Origin: Thiorhodococcus minor
GTDB lineage: Bacteria > Pseudomonadota > Gammaproteobacteria > Chromatiales > Chromatiaceae
Assembly: GCF_010820565.1 (NCBI RefSeq)
Contig: NZ_JAAIJQ010000007.1
Location: forward strand, 1-64,000
Length of the DNA: 64,000 bases
Reading direction: 5' to 3'
In this document: positions 6,541 through 15,268 of the stretch, piece after piece
Numbering within the stretch: position 1 is the first letter of the stretch
Layout of the letters: every line of letters starts with the position of its first letter
Translations under genes and position numbers: made by a program
Notes under the pieces: model-generated
Database searches by the model: none
What the model saw: the letters and a program-made list of their open reading frames with translations, nothing else
What the model was told of the DNA's origin: nothing

Positions 6541-9500
6541 ATGTTCGGAAAGAAAGACGAAAAGCAGTACAAGTACCCTGGCACCCGTATGGCGATGGAC
6601 GGCAACACCGCCGTCATCATGTGCGAGCGCGAGGCCTCCGATGCCGCTGGCGCCTATCCGATCACGCCTTCGACGCAGATGGGCGAATACTGGGCCGAGG
6701 AGACGGCCAAGGGCCACCTGAACATCTCCGGCAACCCGCTGATTTTTGTGGAGCCCGAGTCCGAGCACGCCGCGGCCGCCGTGACCGCCGGCATGTCCAT
6801 GACCGGCCTGCGCGCGGTCAACTTCTCGTCCGCGCAGGGCGTGGCCTTCATGCACGAGTCGCTCTACGCGGCCGTCGGCAAGCGCCTGCCCTATGTGCTG
6901 AACATCGGCTCGCGCGCCATCACCAAGTCGAGCCTCAACGTCCACTGCGCCCACGACGACTACCACTGCATCGACGACACCGGCTTCTTCCAGGTCTTCG
7001 GCAAGAACGCTCAAGAGGCGGCGGACCTCAACCTCATCGCCCGCAAGATCGCCGAGCTGTCGCTCACACCGGCCGCGGTGGGCCAGGACGGCTTCCTGAC
7101 CACCCACCTGATCGAGCCCCTGATGGTGCCCGAGCGCGCCCTGGTCGAGGAGCTCCTGGGACGCCCGGACGACGTCATCGACTGCCCGACCCCGGCCCAG
7201 CGTCTGGTCTATGGCCCGACCCGCCGCCGCGTGCCCCTGGTCTGGGACGTCGACAACCCGGTCACGTCCGGCACGGTGCAGAACCAGGACGCCTACATGC
7301 AGTCGGTCGCCTCGCAGCGGCCTTACTTCTTCGACCACATCGAGCAGATTACCGATCAGGTCATGGACGAGTTCCATGAGCTGACCGGGCGCCGCTACGA
7401 GCGTGCGACCCCGTACCGCTGTGAGGATGCCGACTACATCATCCTGGGGCAAGGCAGCATGGTGACGCAGGCGGAGGCCGTGGTCGACTATCTGCGCGAG
7501 ACCCGTAAGCTCAAGATCGGCGTGGTCAACATGACCATGTTCCGTCCCTTCCCCGGCGATGTCATCGCCCGTCTGCTGCGGGGTAGGAAGGGCGTCGCCA
7601 TCCTCGAGCGCACCGATCAGCCGCTCGCGGAAGACCTGCCGATCATGCGCGAGACCCGCGCGGCCCTGACCAAGTGCATCGAGAACGGCATGGCCGCCAA
7701 GGGCGAGGAGCTGCCCTATCCGAGCTACCCGGCCTACAAGCAGGGCGACATGCCGCCTCTCTTCTCCGGCTGCTACGGCCTGGGCTCGCGCGACCTGCAG
7801 CCCGAGGGGCTGATCGCGGCCGTCGAGAACATGCTGCCCGAGGGCAAGCGCCGCAAGTTCTACTACCTCTCCATCGACTTCATCCGCGATGCGGCGGATC
7901 CGAAGGACGAGATCCGTATCCAGAAGCTGCGCGATGCCTATCCGACGATCGGCGACATGGCCCTGCGCGGCAGCGAGAACCCGAATCTGCTTCCGAAGGG
8001 CGCCGTGACCGTGCGCATGCACTCGGTCGGCGGCTGGGGTGCCGTGACCACGGGCAAGAACCTGGCCATGACCCTCTACGACCTGCTGGGCTACGACATC
8101 CGCGCCAATCCCAAGTACGGCTCGGAGAAGAAGGGGCAGCCGACCACCTACTTCCTCTCGGCCGCGCCCGAGCCCATCCGTCTCAACTGCGAGTACACCT
8201 ATGTCGACGTGGTCCTGAGCCCGGACCCCAACGCCTTCACGCACTCCAACCCGCTCGCCGGCCTGGATCGCGGCGGCCGCTTCGTCATCCAGTCCAGCCT
8301 GGAGAGCGCCGAGCAGGTGTGGGCCAGCTTCCCGCCAGCGGCGCGCAAGTTTATCGTCGATCATGAGATCCGCGTCTTCTACATCGACGGCTTCAAGATC
8401 GCCCGTGAAGAGGCGTCCAACGCCGAGCTGCAGTTCCGCATGCAGGGCAATGCCTTCCAGGGCGCCTTCTTCGCGGCCTCGCCCCTGATGGAGCGCGCCG
8501 GGCTCGACGAGGCCGGTCTCTTCTCCGCCATCGAGGAGCAGCTGCGCTCCAAGTTCGGCGCCAAGGGCGAGCGCGTGGTGCAGGACAACCTGCGCATCGT
8601 GCGCCGCGGTTTCGACGAGATCGTCGAGATCACCGAGAAAACCTTGGTCGCCGGCCAGCTCATGTCCCGCAAGGCGCCCGGCCTGCCGGTCATGCTCAAG
8701 ACCCTGCCGGAGAACGAGGGTCGCGTCTCCGACGTTCACCGCTTCTGGGAGCAGACCGGCTCCTTCTACGCCTCCGGGCGCGGCAGCGACAACCTGGCCG
8801 ATCCGCACATGGCACTCTCCTTGATGCCGGCGTCCACCGGCGTCTATCGCGACATGACGCAGATCCGCTTCGACTATCCGAAGTTCCTGCCGGAGAACTG
8901 CACCGCCTGCGGCAGCTGCTTCGCGGTCTGCCCGGACAGCGCCATTCCTGGTCTGGTCAGCAAGATCTCGGATGTCTTCGCGACCGCCATCGCTCGCGTC
9001 GAGCGCGGCATGCCCACTCAGTATCTGCGCCGCGAGACCCGCAACGTCGAAAAGCGTCTGCGCGCCCTCGTCGAGGGCGCCGGCGAAGCGGCCGACATGC
9101 ATGCGCTCATGGATCAGGCCGTGCTCGAGACCCTGGCCGCCTTCGAGGGCGAGCCCGAGCAGAAGGCCGCGGCCGAGAAGGAGTTCGGGCTCCTGATGGA
9201 GGCCCTGGGCGACTACCAGCTCGCCATCACCAAGCCCTACTGGACCAGTCGCGAGAAGAAGCAGAAGGGCGCCGGCGGGCTCTTCAGCATCACTGTGAAC
9301 CCATACACCTGTAAGGGCTGCATGGAGTGCATCGAGGTCTGTAACGACGGCGCCCTGGTCGCCGAGCCGCAGACGGCGGACAGCATCAAGCAGATGCAGG
9401 ACCGCTGGCAGTTCTGGCTCGACCTGCCGACCACGGACCCGGACTTCATCCGCATCGAGGACCTTGACGAGAAGGTCGGTGCCCTGGAGACCCTGCTGCT

Positions 9501-11499
9501 CGACAAGAGCAACTACCAGTCCATGGTCTCGGGCGACGGCTCCTGCATGGGCTGCGGCGAGAAGACGGCCATGCACCTCTTTACGTCCACGGTCACGGCC
9601 CTGATGCAGCCGCGCGTCAAGCGTCACCTGGCCGAGATCGACGACCTCATCAACCGGCTGGAGACCCATGTGCGCCTCAAGCTGGCGCAGAGCATGGACC
9701 TGAGCAACAGTGAGGCCATCACCAAGGCGCTCGACGCCCACAAGGACAACGATCTGACCCTCTCCGAGCTGTCGGCCGAACTGCTCGACCAGCGTGCCCA
9801 GCCCGTCGACCCCGAGTGGCTCAAGTTCGTCACCGGGCTGCTCGACAAGCTGCGCCACCTCAAGGCGCAGTACCTGGGCAAGTCGCTGAGCGGGGCCGGC
9901 GACCATCGCCGCGCGGACATGGGCATCGTCAACGCGACCGGCTGCAGCTCGGTCTGGGGCGCGACCTTCCCCTACAACCCCTATCCCTTCCCCTGGTCGA
10001 ACAACCTCTTCCAGGACGCGCCGTCCATGGCCATGGGTCTCTTCGAAGGCCACATGCGCAAGATGAGCGAGGGCTTCAAGGCAATCCGCCAGGCCCGCCT
10101 GGAGCTGGAGGGCCAGTTCAACGCCCAGGATCCCGAGTCCAACCTGACCTACTTCGGCTGGAAGCAGTTCACGGACGATGAATGGCTGCTCTGCCCGCCG
10201 GTCGTCGCGGTCGGCGGTGACGGGGCCATGTACGACATCGGCTTCCAGAACCTCTCGCGCGCGCTCATGTCGGGGACCCCGGTGAAGATCTTCGTGCTCG
10301 ACACCCAGAGCTACTCCAACACCGGCGGGCAGTCCTGTACCTCCGGCTTTGTCGGTCAGGTCGCGGACATGGCGCCCTATGGTAAGCAGTGGAAGGGCAA
10401 GACCGAGATCCGCAAGGAGATGAGCCTCATCGGCATGGCGCACCGCACCAGCTTCGTGCTGAACAGCTCCGCCTCGCACCTGACGCACCTGCTGGAGGGC
10501 TACATCGACGGTCTGAACGCGCGCCGTCCGGCCGTGTTCAACGTCTACACCGCCTGCCAGCCGGAGCACGGCATCGGCGACGACATGTCCAACAAGCATG
10601 CCCGCATGGCGGTCGAGTCGCGCGCCTATCCCCTGTTCCGCTACGACCCGGACGCCGGGGCGAGCTTCGAGGAGTGCTGCTCGATCGAAGGCAACCCGGA
10701 CGTCGAGGCCGACTGGATCGACTGGACGCTGAAGTACACCGACGAGAAGGGCAACGAGGCCGAGATGGAGGTCCCCTTCACCTTCGTCGACTTCGCCATG
10801 ATGGAAGGCCGCTTCCGCAAGCACTTCCGTAAGGCGCCGCCGGAGACCTGGAACGACTCCATGGCCCCCATCGCCGAGTTCCTGGCGCTGGCGGACGATG
10901 AGCGCGACGGCCTCTTCCCCTATGTCTGGGGCGTCGATGCCAAGAATCGCCTCATGCGTGTCCTGGTCGCTCAGGAGCTGGTGCAGAGCTGCGAGGAGCG
11001 TCGTGACTTCTGGACCCAGCTGCGCGGCATCTGCGGCGAGCTGAACAAGGTCGACGTCGAGGCCGTGCGCAACGCGGCCAAGGCGGAGATCGCCCAGAAG
11101 CTCACCAGCAGCCTGCTCGCCATGGCCGTCGGCGACGGTGGCCTTGCTGGCCTGACCGGCGCTACGCCCGCCAACGGCAACGGCCACAACGGCAATGGTG
11201 CCGCGCATGCCGGGGCCAATGGCTCGGGCAGCAACGACGCCGCGGCCGATTGGGAGCCGGTCTGGGTCGAGACGCCCGAGTGCACCGCCTGCGACGAGTG
11301 CGTGCGCATCAACCCCAAGATCTTCAAGTACAACGCGGACAAGAAGGTCGAGATCGTCGATCCCAAGGGTGGTCCCTTCAAGGACATCGTGAAGGCGGCC
11401 GAGAAGTGCACGGCGAACTGCATCCACCCAGGTATGCCCTGGAACCCCTCGGAAGCGGGCTTGGACAAGCTGGTCAAGCGCGCCGAGAAGTACCAGTAA
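6541..11499 (+). CDS. nifJ: Giant pyruvate:ferredoxin oxidoreductase with fused C-terminal ferredoxin
   Basis: The enzyme interconverts pyruvate + CoA with acetyl-CoA + CO2 using ferredoxin. The N-terminal PFOR domain (AYPITPSTQMGEYW, residues 38-50) and gamma/CoA domains are present. [4Fe-4S] cysteines lie at 787/790/793/797 and 924/927/930/934, the proximal-cluster pair at 1002/1005, and the thiamine diphosphate motif (GDGAMYDIG) around 1226. A helical insertion of about 100 residues separates CMGCGE from NATGCSS. After the normal end comes an Asn/Gly-rich linker (about 1544-1570) and a single-cluster ferredoxin domain with Cys 1581, 1584, 1587, 1623 and 1627. Length is 1,652 residues against about 1,180 for ordinary NifJ. 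The ATG at 6541 is chosen because GAGAAGG precedes it and the family start (KYPGTR) follows shortly. The rnf genes flank it on both sides. Confidence 0.92.
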   Translation: MFGKKDEKQYKYPGTRMAMDGNTAVIMCEREASDAAGAYPITPSTQMGEYWAEETAKGHLNISGNPLIFVEPESEHAAAAVTAGMSMTGLRAVNFSSAQGVAFMHESLYAAVGKRLPYVLNIGSRAITKSSLNVHCAHDDYHCIDDTGFFQVFGKNAQEAADLNLIARKIAELSLTPAAVGQDGFLTTHLIEPLMVPERALVEELLGRPDDVIDCPTPAQRLVYGPTRRRVPLVWDVDNPVTSGTVQNQDAYMQSVASQRPYFFDHIEQITDQVMDEFHELTGRRYERATPYRCEDADYIILGQGSMVTQAEAVVDYLRETRKLKIGVVNMTMFRPFPGDVIARLLRGRKGVAILERTDQPLAEDLPIMRETRAALTKCIENGMAAKGEELPYPSYPAYKQGDMPPLFSGCYGLGSRDLQPEGLIAAVENMLPEGKRRKFYYLSIDFIRDAADPKDEIRIQKLRDAYPTIGDMALRGSENPNLLPKGAVTVRMHSVGGWGAVTTGKNLAMTLYDLLGYDIRANPKYGSEKKGQPTTYFLSAAPEPIRLNCEYTYVDVVLSPDPNAFTHSNPLAGLDRGGRFVIQSSLESAEQVWASFPPAARKFIVDHEIRVFYIDGFKIAREEASNAELQFRMQGNAFQGAFFAASPLMERAGLDEAGLFSAIEEQLRSKFGAKGERVVQDNLRIVRRGFDEIVEITEKTLVAGQLMSRKAPGLPVMLKTLPENEGRVSDVHRFWEQTGSFYASGRGSDNLADPHMALSLMPASTGVYRDMTQIRFDYPKFLPENCTACGSCFAVCPDSAIPGLVSKISDVFATAIARVERGMPTQYLRRETRNVEKRLRALVEGAGEAADMHALMDQAVLETLAAFEGEPEQKAAAEKEFGLLMEALGDYQLAITKPYWTSREKKQKGAGGLFSITVNPYTCKGCMECIEVCNDGALVAEPQTADSIKQMQDRWQFWLDLPTTDPDFIRIEDLDEKVGALETLLLDKSNYQSMVSGDGSCMGCGEKTAMHLFTSTVTALMQPRVKRHLAEIDDLINRLETHVRLKLAQSMDLSNSEAITKALDAHKDNDLTLSELSAELLDQRAQPVDPEWLKFVTGLLDKLRHLKAQYLGKSLSGAGDHRRADMGIVNATGCSSVWGATFPYNPYPFPWSNNLFQDAPSMAMGLFEGHMRKMSEGFKAIRQARLELEGQFNAQDPESNLTYFGWKQFTDDEWLLCPPVVAVGGDGAMYDIGFQNLSRALMSGTPVKIFVLDTQSYSNTGGQSCTSGFVGQVADMAPYGKQWKGKTEIRKEMSLIGMAHRTSFVLNSSASHLTHLLEGYIDGLNARRPAVFNVYTACQPEHGIGDDMSNKHARMAVESRAYPLFRYDPDAGASFEECCSIEGNPDVEADWIDWTLKYTDEKGNEAEMEVPFTFVDFAMMEGRFRKHFRKAPPETWNDSMAPIAEFLALADDERDGLFPYVWGVDAKNRLMRVLVAQELVQSCEERRDFWTQLRGICGELNKVDVEAVRNAAKAEIAQKLTSSLLAMAVGDGGLAGLTGATPANGNGHNGNGAAHAGANGSGSNDAAADWEPVWVETPECTACDECVRINPKIFKYNADKKVEIVDPKGGPFKDIVKAAEKCTANCIHPGMPWNPSEAGLDKLVKRAEKYQ

Positions 11500-11519
11500 G
11501 ACCGATAGGCCGACCCATC

Positions 11520-11556
11520 TGACCCGGCCCCCCCGCGCCGCGGGGGAGCCGGGTCA
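11520..11556. terminator. Strong GC hairpin after nifJ (no T-run)
   Basis: TGACCCGGC pairs with GCCGGGTCA, extended by a five-base C/G stem with one bulge. It sits 21 bases after the nifJ stop. The lack of a T-tract makes full termination doubtful; it may lower readthrough into rnfC or protect the nifJ message. Confidence 0.5.
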
Positions 11557-11585
11557 GCGACGCTCCAGCGTCGCGATCGAGGCCA

Positions 11586-11640
11586 CTCACCGCCAGAGCG
11601 GTGTGAAGACACTCCCACGCGGAGCGTGGGAGCGAGGGTA
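11586..11640 (+). repeat. B-type double-hairpin repeat (copy 1)
   Basis: A first small hairpin (CACCGC...GCGGTG) is followed by a 9-base-pair hairpin, CTCCCACGC-GGA-GCGTGGGAG (11612-11632). The same double-hairpin unit recurs at 13210-13286, which marks it as a dispersed palindromic element rather than a gene-specific structure. Confidence 0.8.
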
Positions 11641-11680
11641 GGGAGCAGTCTCAGGTTCTAGCGCGAACGGCGGTGTCACC

Positions 11681-13123
11681 ATGAAGCATCAGACAGCTGT
11701 ATTGGATTCGAAGCTTGCCGTGGAGGCGGGTCGGTCCGGGCTCATGAAGCGGTTGAATTCAAGTTTTCAAAGTCTCTTCCAGCGTCACAAGACCTTCGAT
11801 CACGGGATCTATCCGGTCGAGCACAAGGAGTTGACGGCGCACAAGCCGATCCGTCGGCTGCCCTTCGCGGACGAGCTGGTCATTCCCTTGCAGCAGCACA
11901 AGGGGCGGCCCGCCGTGCCCATCGTCAAGGTTGGTCAGGAGGTCGTGCGTGGCGAGCCCATCGCGGTGGCGGACCACTTCGTCTCCGTGCCCATGCACGC
12001 GCCGGCGACCGGCGTGATCCGTGCTATCGGCCTGGCACCGACGGCGGAAGGCCCCAAGACCCAGGCGATCTACCTCAAGGTCTACCACGCGGCCAGTCAG
12101 GAGGTGCTCTACGGCGAGCACCGCGAGCCCGAGCAGATGGACGCCAAGGAGATCATCCAGGCCGTGCAGGACGCCGGGCTGGTCGGCCTGGGCGGCGGCG
12201 CCTTTCCGAGCCACGTCAAGATGCACCCGCCAGCCGGGCGGGTGATCCAGACCCTGGTGGTGAATGGCTGCGAGTGCGAGCCCTATCTCACCTGCGATCA
12301 CCGCATCATGCTGGAGCAGACCGATTTGCTGCTGCGCGGCATCATGATCGCGCTGCGCGCCACCCGCGCCGAGCGGGCCATCATCGGGGTCGAGGACAAC
12401 AAGCTCGACGCCGTCGCCCATCTGCGCGCCCGCATCCCCAAGGACCTGCCGATCACGGTCGAAGCGGTGCAGACCAAGTACCCGCAGGGCGCCGAGAAGA
12501 TGCTCATTAAGGCGCTGCTGGATCTGGAGGTCCCGCCGGGCGGATTGACGGCGGACGTCGGCGTGGCCGTGTTCAACGTCGGCACATTGGCACAGATGGG
12601 CGACCTGCTGCCGAAGAGTCACGGACTCATCGAGCGCGTGGTGACCGTCAGCGGTCCTGCGGTCGCCAATCCGGGCAACTTCATGGTGCCGATCGGCACA
12701 CCTATCAGCTTCCTGCTGAACCAGGTTGGGCTCAACGGTCCCGTGGGGCAGGTCATCCTCGGCGGGCCCATGATGGGCATGGCCGTCTCCTCGCTCGACG
12801 TGCCGGTCACCAAGTCCGTCTCCGGCGTGGTGGCGCTGCAGCCCGAGGCCCCGGATGTCGCCCGGCGGCAGGTTTACCCTTGTATCAAGTGCGGCGAGTG
12901 CCTGAACGCCTGCCCGATCTCGCTCAATCCATCCATGCTGGGTGAGCTGGCCGCGGCGCGCGAGTACGGGACCATGGCCGAGGAGTACCACCTCGACCAA
13001 TGCTTCGAGTGCGGCTGCTGCTCCTACGTCTGCCCGTCCAACATCCCGCTGACCCAGTACTTCCGCATCGCCAAGTCGATCAACCGGGATGCCCAGAAGC
13101 ACCACGAGCAGAAGCAGCACTGA
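11681..13123 (+). CDS. rnfC: RnfC, NADH-interacting subunit of the Rnf complex
   Basis: RnfC holds FMN and two [4Fe-4S] clusters and exchanges electrons with NAD(H) at the membrane surface. The flavin/NADH region shows VGLGGGAFPSHVK and VNGCECEPYLTCDHRIM, both conserved in RnfC and Complex I NuoF-like proteins. Two clusters follow near the end: CIKCGECLNACP and CFECGCCSYVCP. The 480-residue length is normal, without the long repetitive C-terminal tail of enterobacterial RnfC. It starts 181 bases after nifJ, across a hairpin and a B-type repeat. A 234-base repeat-filled gap separates it from rnfD. Confidence 0.95.
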   Translation: MKHQTAVLDSKLAVEAGRSGLMKRLNSSFQSLFQRHKTFDHGIYPVEHKELTAHKPIRRLPFADELVIPLQQHKGRPAVPIVKVGQEVVRGEPIAVADHFVSVPMHAPATGVIRAIGLAPTAEGPKTQAIYLKVYHAASQEVLYGEHREPEQMDAKEIIQAVQDAGLVGLGGGAFPSHVKMHPPAGRVIQTLVVNGCECEPYLTCDHRIMLEQTDLLLRGIMIALRATRAERAIIGVEDNKLDAVAHLRARIPKDLPITVEAVQTKYPQGAEKMLIKALLDLEVPPGGLTADVGVAVFNVGTLAQMGDLLPKSHGLIERVVTVSGPAVANPGNFMVPIGTPISFLLNQVGLNGPVGQVILGGPMMGMAVSSLDVPVTKSVSGVVALQPEAPDVARRQVYPCIKCGECLNACPISLNPSMLGELAAAREYGTMAEEYHLDQCFECGCCSYVCPSNIPLTQYFRIAKSINRDAQKHHEQKQH

Positions 13124-13135
13124 CTTGCGGAGATT

Positions 13136-13163
13136 GAACCGCCAAGGCGCGAAGGACGCGAAG
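13136..13163 (+). repeat. D-type dispersed motif GAACCGCCAAGGCGCGAAGG... (copy 1)
   Basis: A 28-base stretch just after rnfC matches, with few differences, the reverse complement of 27331-27358 (AACCGC-AAGGCG-GAAGGAC-CGAA). Both copies are intergenic. Confidence 0.65.
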
Positions 13164-13167
13164 CTGT

Positions 13168-13330
13168 GTAGGGTGGACAAGCGCAGCGCAGTCCACCAAC
13201 GCCGGCGCGCCCGCTGTCTACACACCGCTGGAGCGGTGTGACGGCATTCCCACGCAGAGCGTGGGAACGAGAGTGCACAATAATGTCGGCGCGGGATTTG
13301 GTGGACTTCGCTCTCGCTCGTCCACCCTAC
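13168..13330 (+). repeat. A-type palindromic repeat interrupted by a B-type repeat
   Basis: The left arm (13168-13209, GTAGGGTGGACAAGCGCAGC...) and right arm (13287-13330, ...CTCGTCCACCCTAC) together match the intact A-type copies. Between them lie 77 foreign bases (13210-13286) containing the B-type double hairpin. The 7 bases CGGCGCG occur on both sides of the insert (13203-13209 and 13287-13293), as expected for a target-site duplication. Confidence 0.88.
13210..13286 (+). mobile_element. B-type double-hairpin repeat (copy 2), inserted in the A-type repeat
   Basis: It contains a 9-base-pair hairpin CACACCGCT-GG-AGCGGTGTG (13221-13240) and a second 9-base-pair hairpin TTCCCACGC-AGA-GCGTGGGAA (13247-13267). 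Flanking 7-base direct repeats and clean restoration of the A-type element when it is removed show that it moved as a unit. Confidence 0.8.
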
Positions 13331-13357
13331 GATTGATCACTAACCACTGAAGACCCA

Positions 13358-14410
13358 ATGGATAAAGGCATTGAAATCCGGACCTCACCCCACCTCAAGC
13401 GGGTGGTGTCCGTCGACAAGATCATGCGGACCGTGGTGCTGGCGCTGCTGCCGATCTGCGCCTTCGCCGTCTATCAGTTTGGGCTCAGTGCGCTCTTGCT
13501 GCTGGTGACCACGACGGGTGTCGCCATCTGGACGGAGTGGTTTTTCGCGCGTCTGAGCGGCCGGGGCAATACGGTTTCGGATTGGTCCGTGGTCATCACC
13601 GGGCTCCTGCTGGGCTTGACCCTGCCGCCCGGTTTCCCGCTGTGGATGGCTGCGGTCGCCGCCTTCGTCGGCGTGGCGCTGGGCAAGGCCCTGTTCGGCG
13701 GGCTCGGCTACAACGTGATGAACCCGGCCCTGGTGGGGCGCGCCTTCGTGCAGGCCGCCTTCCCGGTCGCCATCACCACCTGGACGCCGGCCTTTGCGCC
13801 GGGCCGTTTCACCGAGCTGATCCCCTCGACCTTGACGCTGCCCTTCATGCAGCCGATCCCGGTCGACGCTTGGGTCGCGGGCCTGCAGCTCGACGGCTGG
13901 AGCGGGGCCACGCCCTTGGCGCTTCAGAAGTTCCAGCAGATCGAGCCGCCCATCACCGACGCCTTCACCGGCATGATCGCGGGCTCGGCGGGCGAGACCT
14001 CGGCGCTCCTCATCCTGATTTGCGGCCTCTGGCTTGCCTGGCAGCGGATGCTCGACTGGCGCATTCCGGTCAGCGTGCTGGCCGGCGCGGCCTTGACGGC
14101 GCTGCCCTTCTGGCTGGTCGATCCAGGCCACTATCCGACCCCCTGGTTCGTGCTCGGCTCCGGCGGTCTGATGCTGGCGGCCTGGTTCATGGCGAGCGAC
14201 ATGGTGGCCTCGCCAGTGACCGCCCGTGGCGCGGTCATCTACGGACTCTTCATCGGCAGCCTCACGGTCATCATTCGGCTCTTTGGTGGCCTTGTGGAGG
14301 GCGTGATGTACGCCATCCTGATCGGCAACGCGGTGGGGCCCTTGATCTCGAGCTGGACGCAGCCGCGCGTCTATGGCGCAGCCAAGAGGAGCAAAGCGGA
14401 TGCCCGTTAG
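13358..14410 (+). CDS. rnfD: RnfD, membrane flavoprotein subunit of Rnf
   Basis: RnfD is a polytopic membrane subunit that, with RnfG, carries covalently bound FMN and forms the ion-translocating core. Several hydrophobic helices are visible throughout. The covalent-FMN motif appears as GWSGATPLAL near residue 185, with the threonine as attachment site. The ILMVTSPHLKR-type start is conserved as EIRTSPHLKRVVSVDKIM. The 350-residue length is typical. Flavinylation needs ApbE, which is not in this window. A 153-base gap without a recognised gene separates it from rnfG. Confidence 0.95.
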   Translation: MDKGIEIRTSPHLKRVVSVDKIMRTVVLALLPICAFAVYQFGLSALLLLVTTTGVAIWTEWFFARLSGRGNTVSDWSVVITGLLLGLTLPPGFPLWMAAVAAFVGVALGKALFGGLGYNVMNPALVGRAFVQAAFPVAITTWTPAFAPGRFTELIPSTLTLPFMQPIPVDAWVAGLQLDGWSGATPLALQKFQQIEPPITDAFTGMIAGSAGETSALLILICGLWLAWQRMLDWRIPVSVLAGAALTALPFWLVDPGHYPTPWFVLGSGGLMLAAWFMASDMVASPVTARGAVIYGLFIGSLTVIIRLFGGLVEGVMYAILIGNAVGPLISSWTQPRVYGAAKRSKADAR

Positions 14411-14563
14411 TCCGACCCTTGCGAGGCCGAGCGGCCCTAGGCGTGTCGATCTCCAGGTCAACAGGCGTGTCGGCCTGGAGGCCGATACTCCCAGCGGTTT
14501 ACCGGCCGACGGCAATGCGGGTCCCGACCGCAGGTCGAGCCAAACGAAGTCCAGATTGCAGCC

Positions 14564-15250
14564 ATGAATCTAGAAGCTCAGATCCAGACACAGCAGCCGC
14601 GCACGCCCGCCTGGGCAATGCTCCGAACCCTCGGCAGCATCGCCATGATCTCCGGGCTGCTGGTGGCGCTGGTCTATCAGTTCACCCTGCCGATCATCGC
14701 CGAGAACCAGCGCGTCCTCACCGAGAAGGCGGTCTTTCGTGTCGTTCCCGGGGCCGTGGCCAAGCGCGACTTCGTGATTACGGCGGATGGTGAATTGGCG
14801 CCGGCAGAGGAGGGTGCTGAGGGAGCACTCGTCTACGGGGCCTACGACGCGGACGGTGGGCTGATCGGCATCGCCATCACAGGGTCTGCGCTCGGCTACG
14901 CCGGTCCAGTGAATGTCATGTTCGCCTACGACCCGGAGTGCGACTGCATCACCGGCAGCAAGGTGCTGAATTCGAACGAGACGCCGGGCTTTGGCGACAA
15001 GCTGGACTTCGATCCCGATTTCCTCGAGAACTTCCAGGCCCTGGATGCCCGCTTGAACGCCACGGGCGACGCACTCGCGAACGCCATCGTCACCGTCAAG
15101 CACGGCACCAAGACCCGGCCCTGGGAGATCGACGGCATCTCGGGGGCGACCATCTCGTCCAAGGCCATGGGGCACGCGGCCAACAACGCCGCACAGCGGG
15201 CGGTCCCGGTCATCGAGCGCGACCTGGCCGCGCTGACGCGACAGAATTGA
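14564..15250 (+). CDS. rnfG: RnfG, covalent-FMN subunit of Rnf
   Basis: RnfG has one N-terminal membrane helix (about residues 25-45) and a periplasmic FMN-binding domain. The flavinylation motif is SGATISSKA near residue 190, whose threonine accepts FMN through a phosphoester bond. The preceding NETPGFGDKLD segment is also a family signature. It is 228 residues long. It is followed after 18 bases by rnfE, with GAGAGG ahead of the rnfE start, indicating tight cotranscription. Confidence 0.95.
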   Translation: MNLEAQIQTQQPRTPAWAMLRTLGSIAMISGLLVALVYQFTLPIIAENQRVLTEKAVFRVVPGAVAKRDFVITADGELAPAEEGAEGALVYGAYDADGGLIGIAITGSALGYAGPVNVMFAYDPECDCITGSKVLNSNETPGFGDKLDFDPDFLENFQALDARLNATGDALANAIVTVKHGTKTRPWEIDGISGATISSKAMGHAANNAAQRAVPVIERDLAALTRQN

Positions 15251-15268
15251 AGTTGAGAGGCGATAGGA

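Noticed and set aside
6307-11427. Open minus-strand frame of 1,706 residues opposite nifJ
   Set aside because: It is a shadow of the codon bias in the GC-rich nifJ gene; the sequence is rich in His/Arg/Gly/Leu without any domain, and nifJ on the plus strand is unmistakable.
13385-14515. Minus-strand frame opposite rnfD, and similar ones opposite rnfC and rnfG
   Set aside because: Low-complexity Arg/Gly/Gln/His sequences typical of antisense reading of membrane-protein genes.
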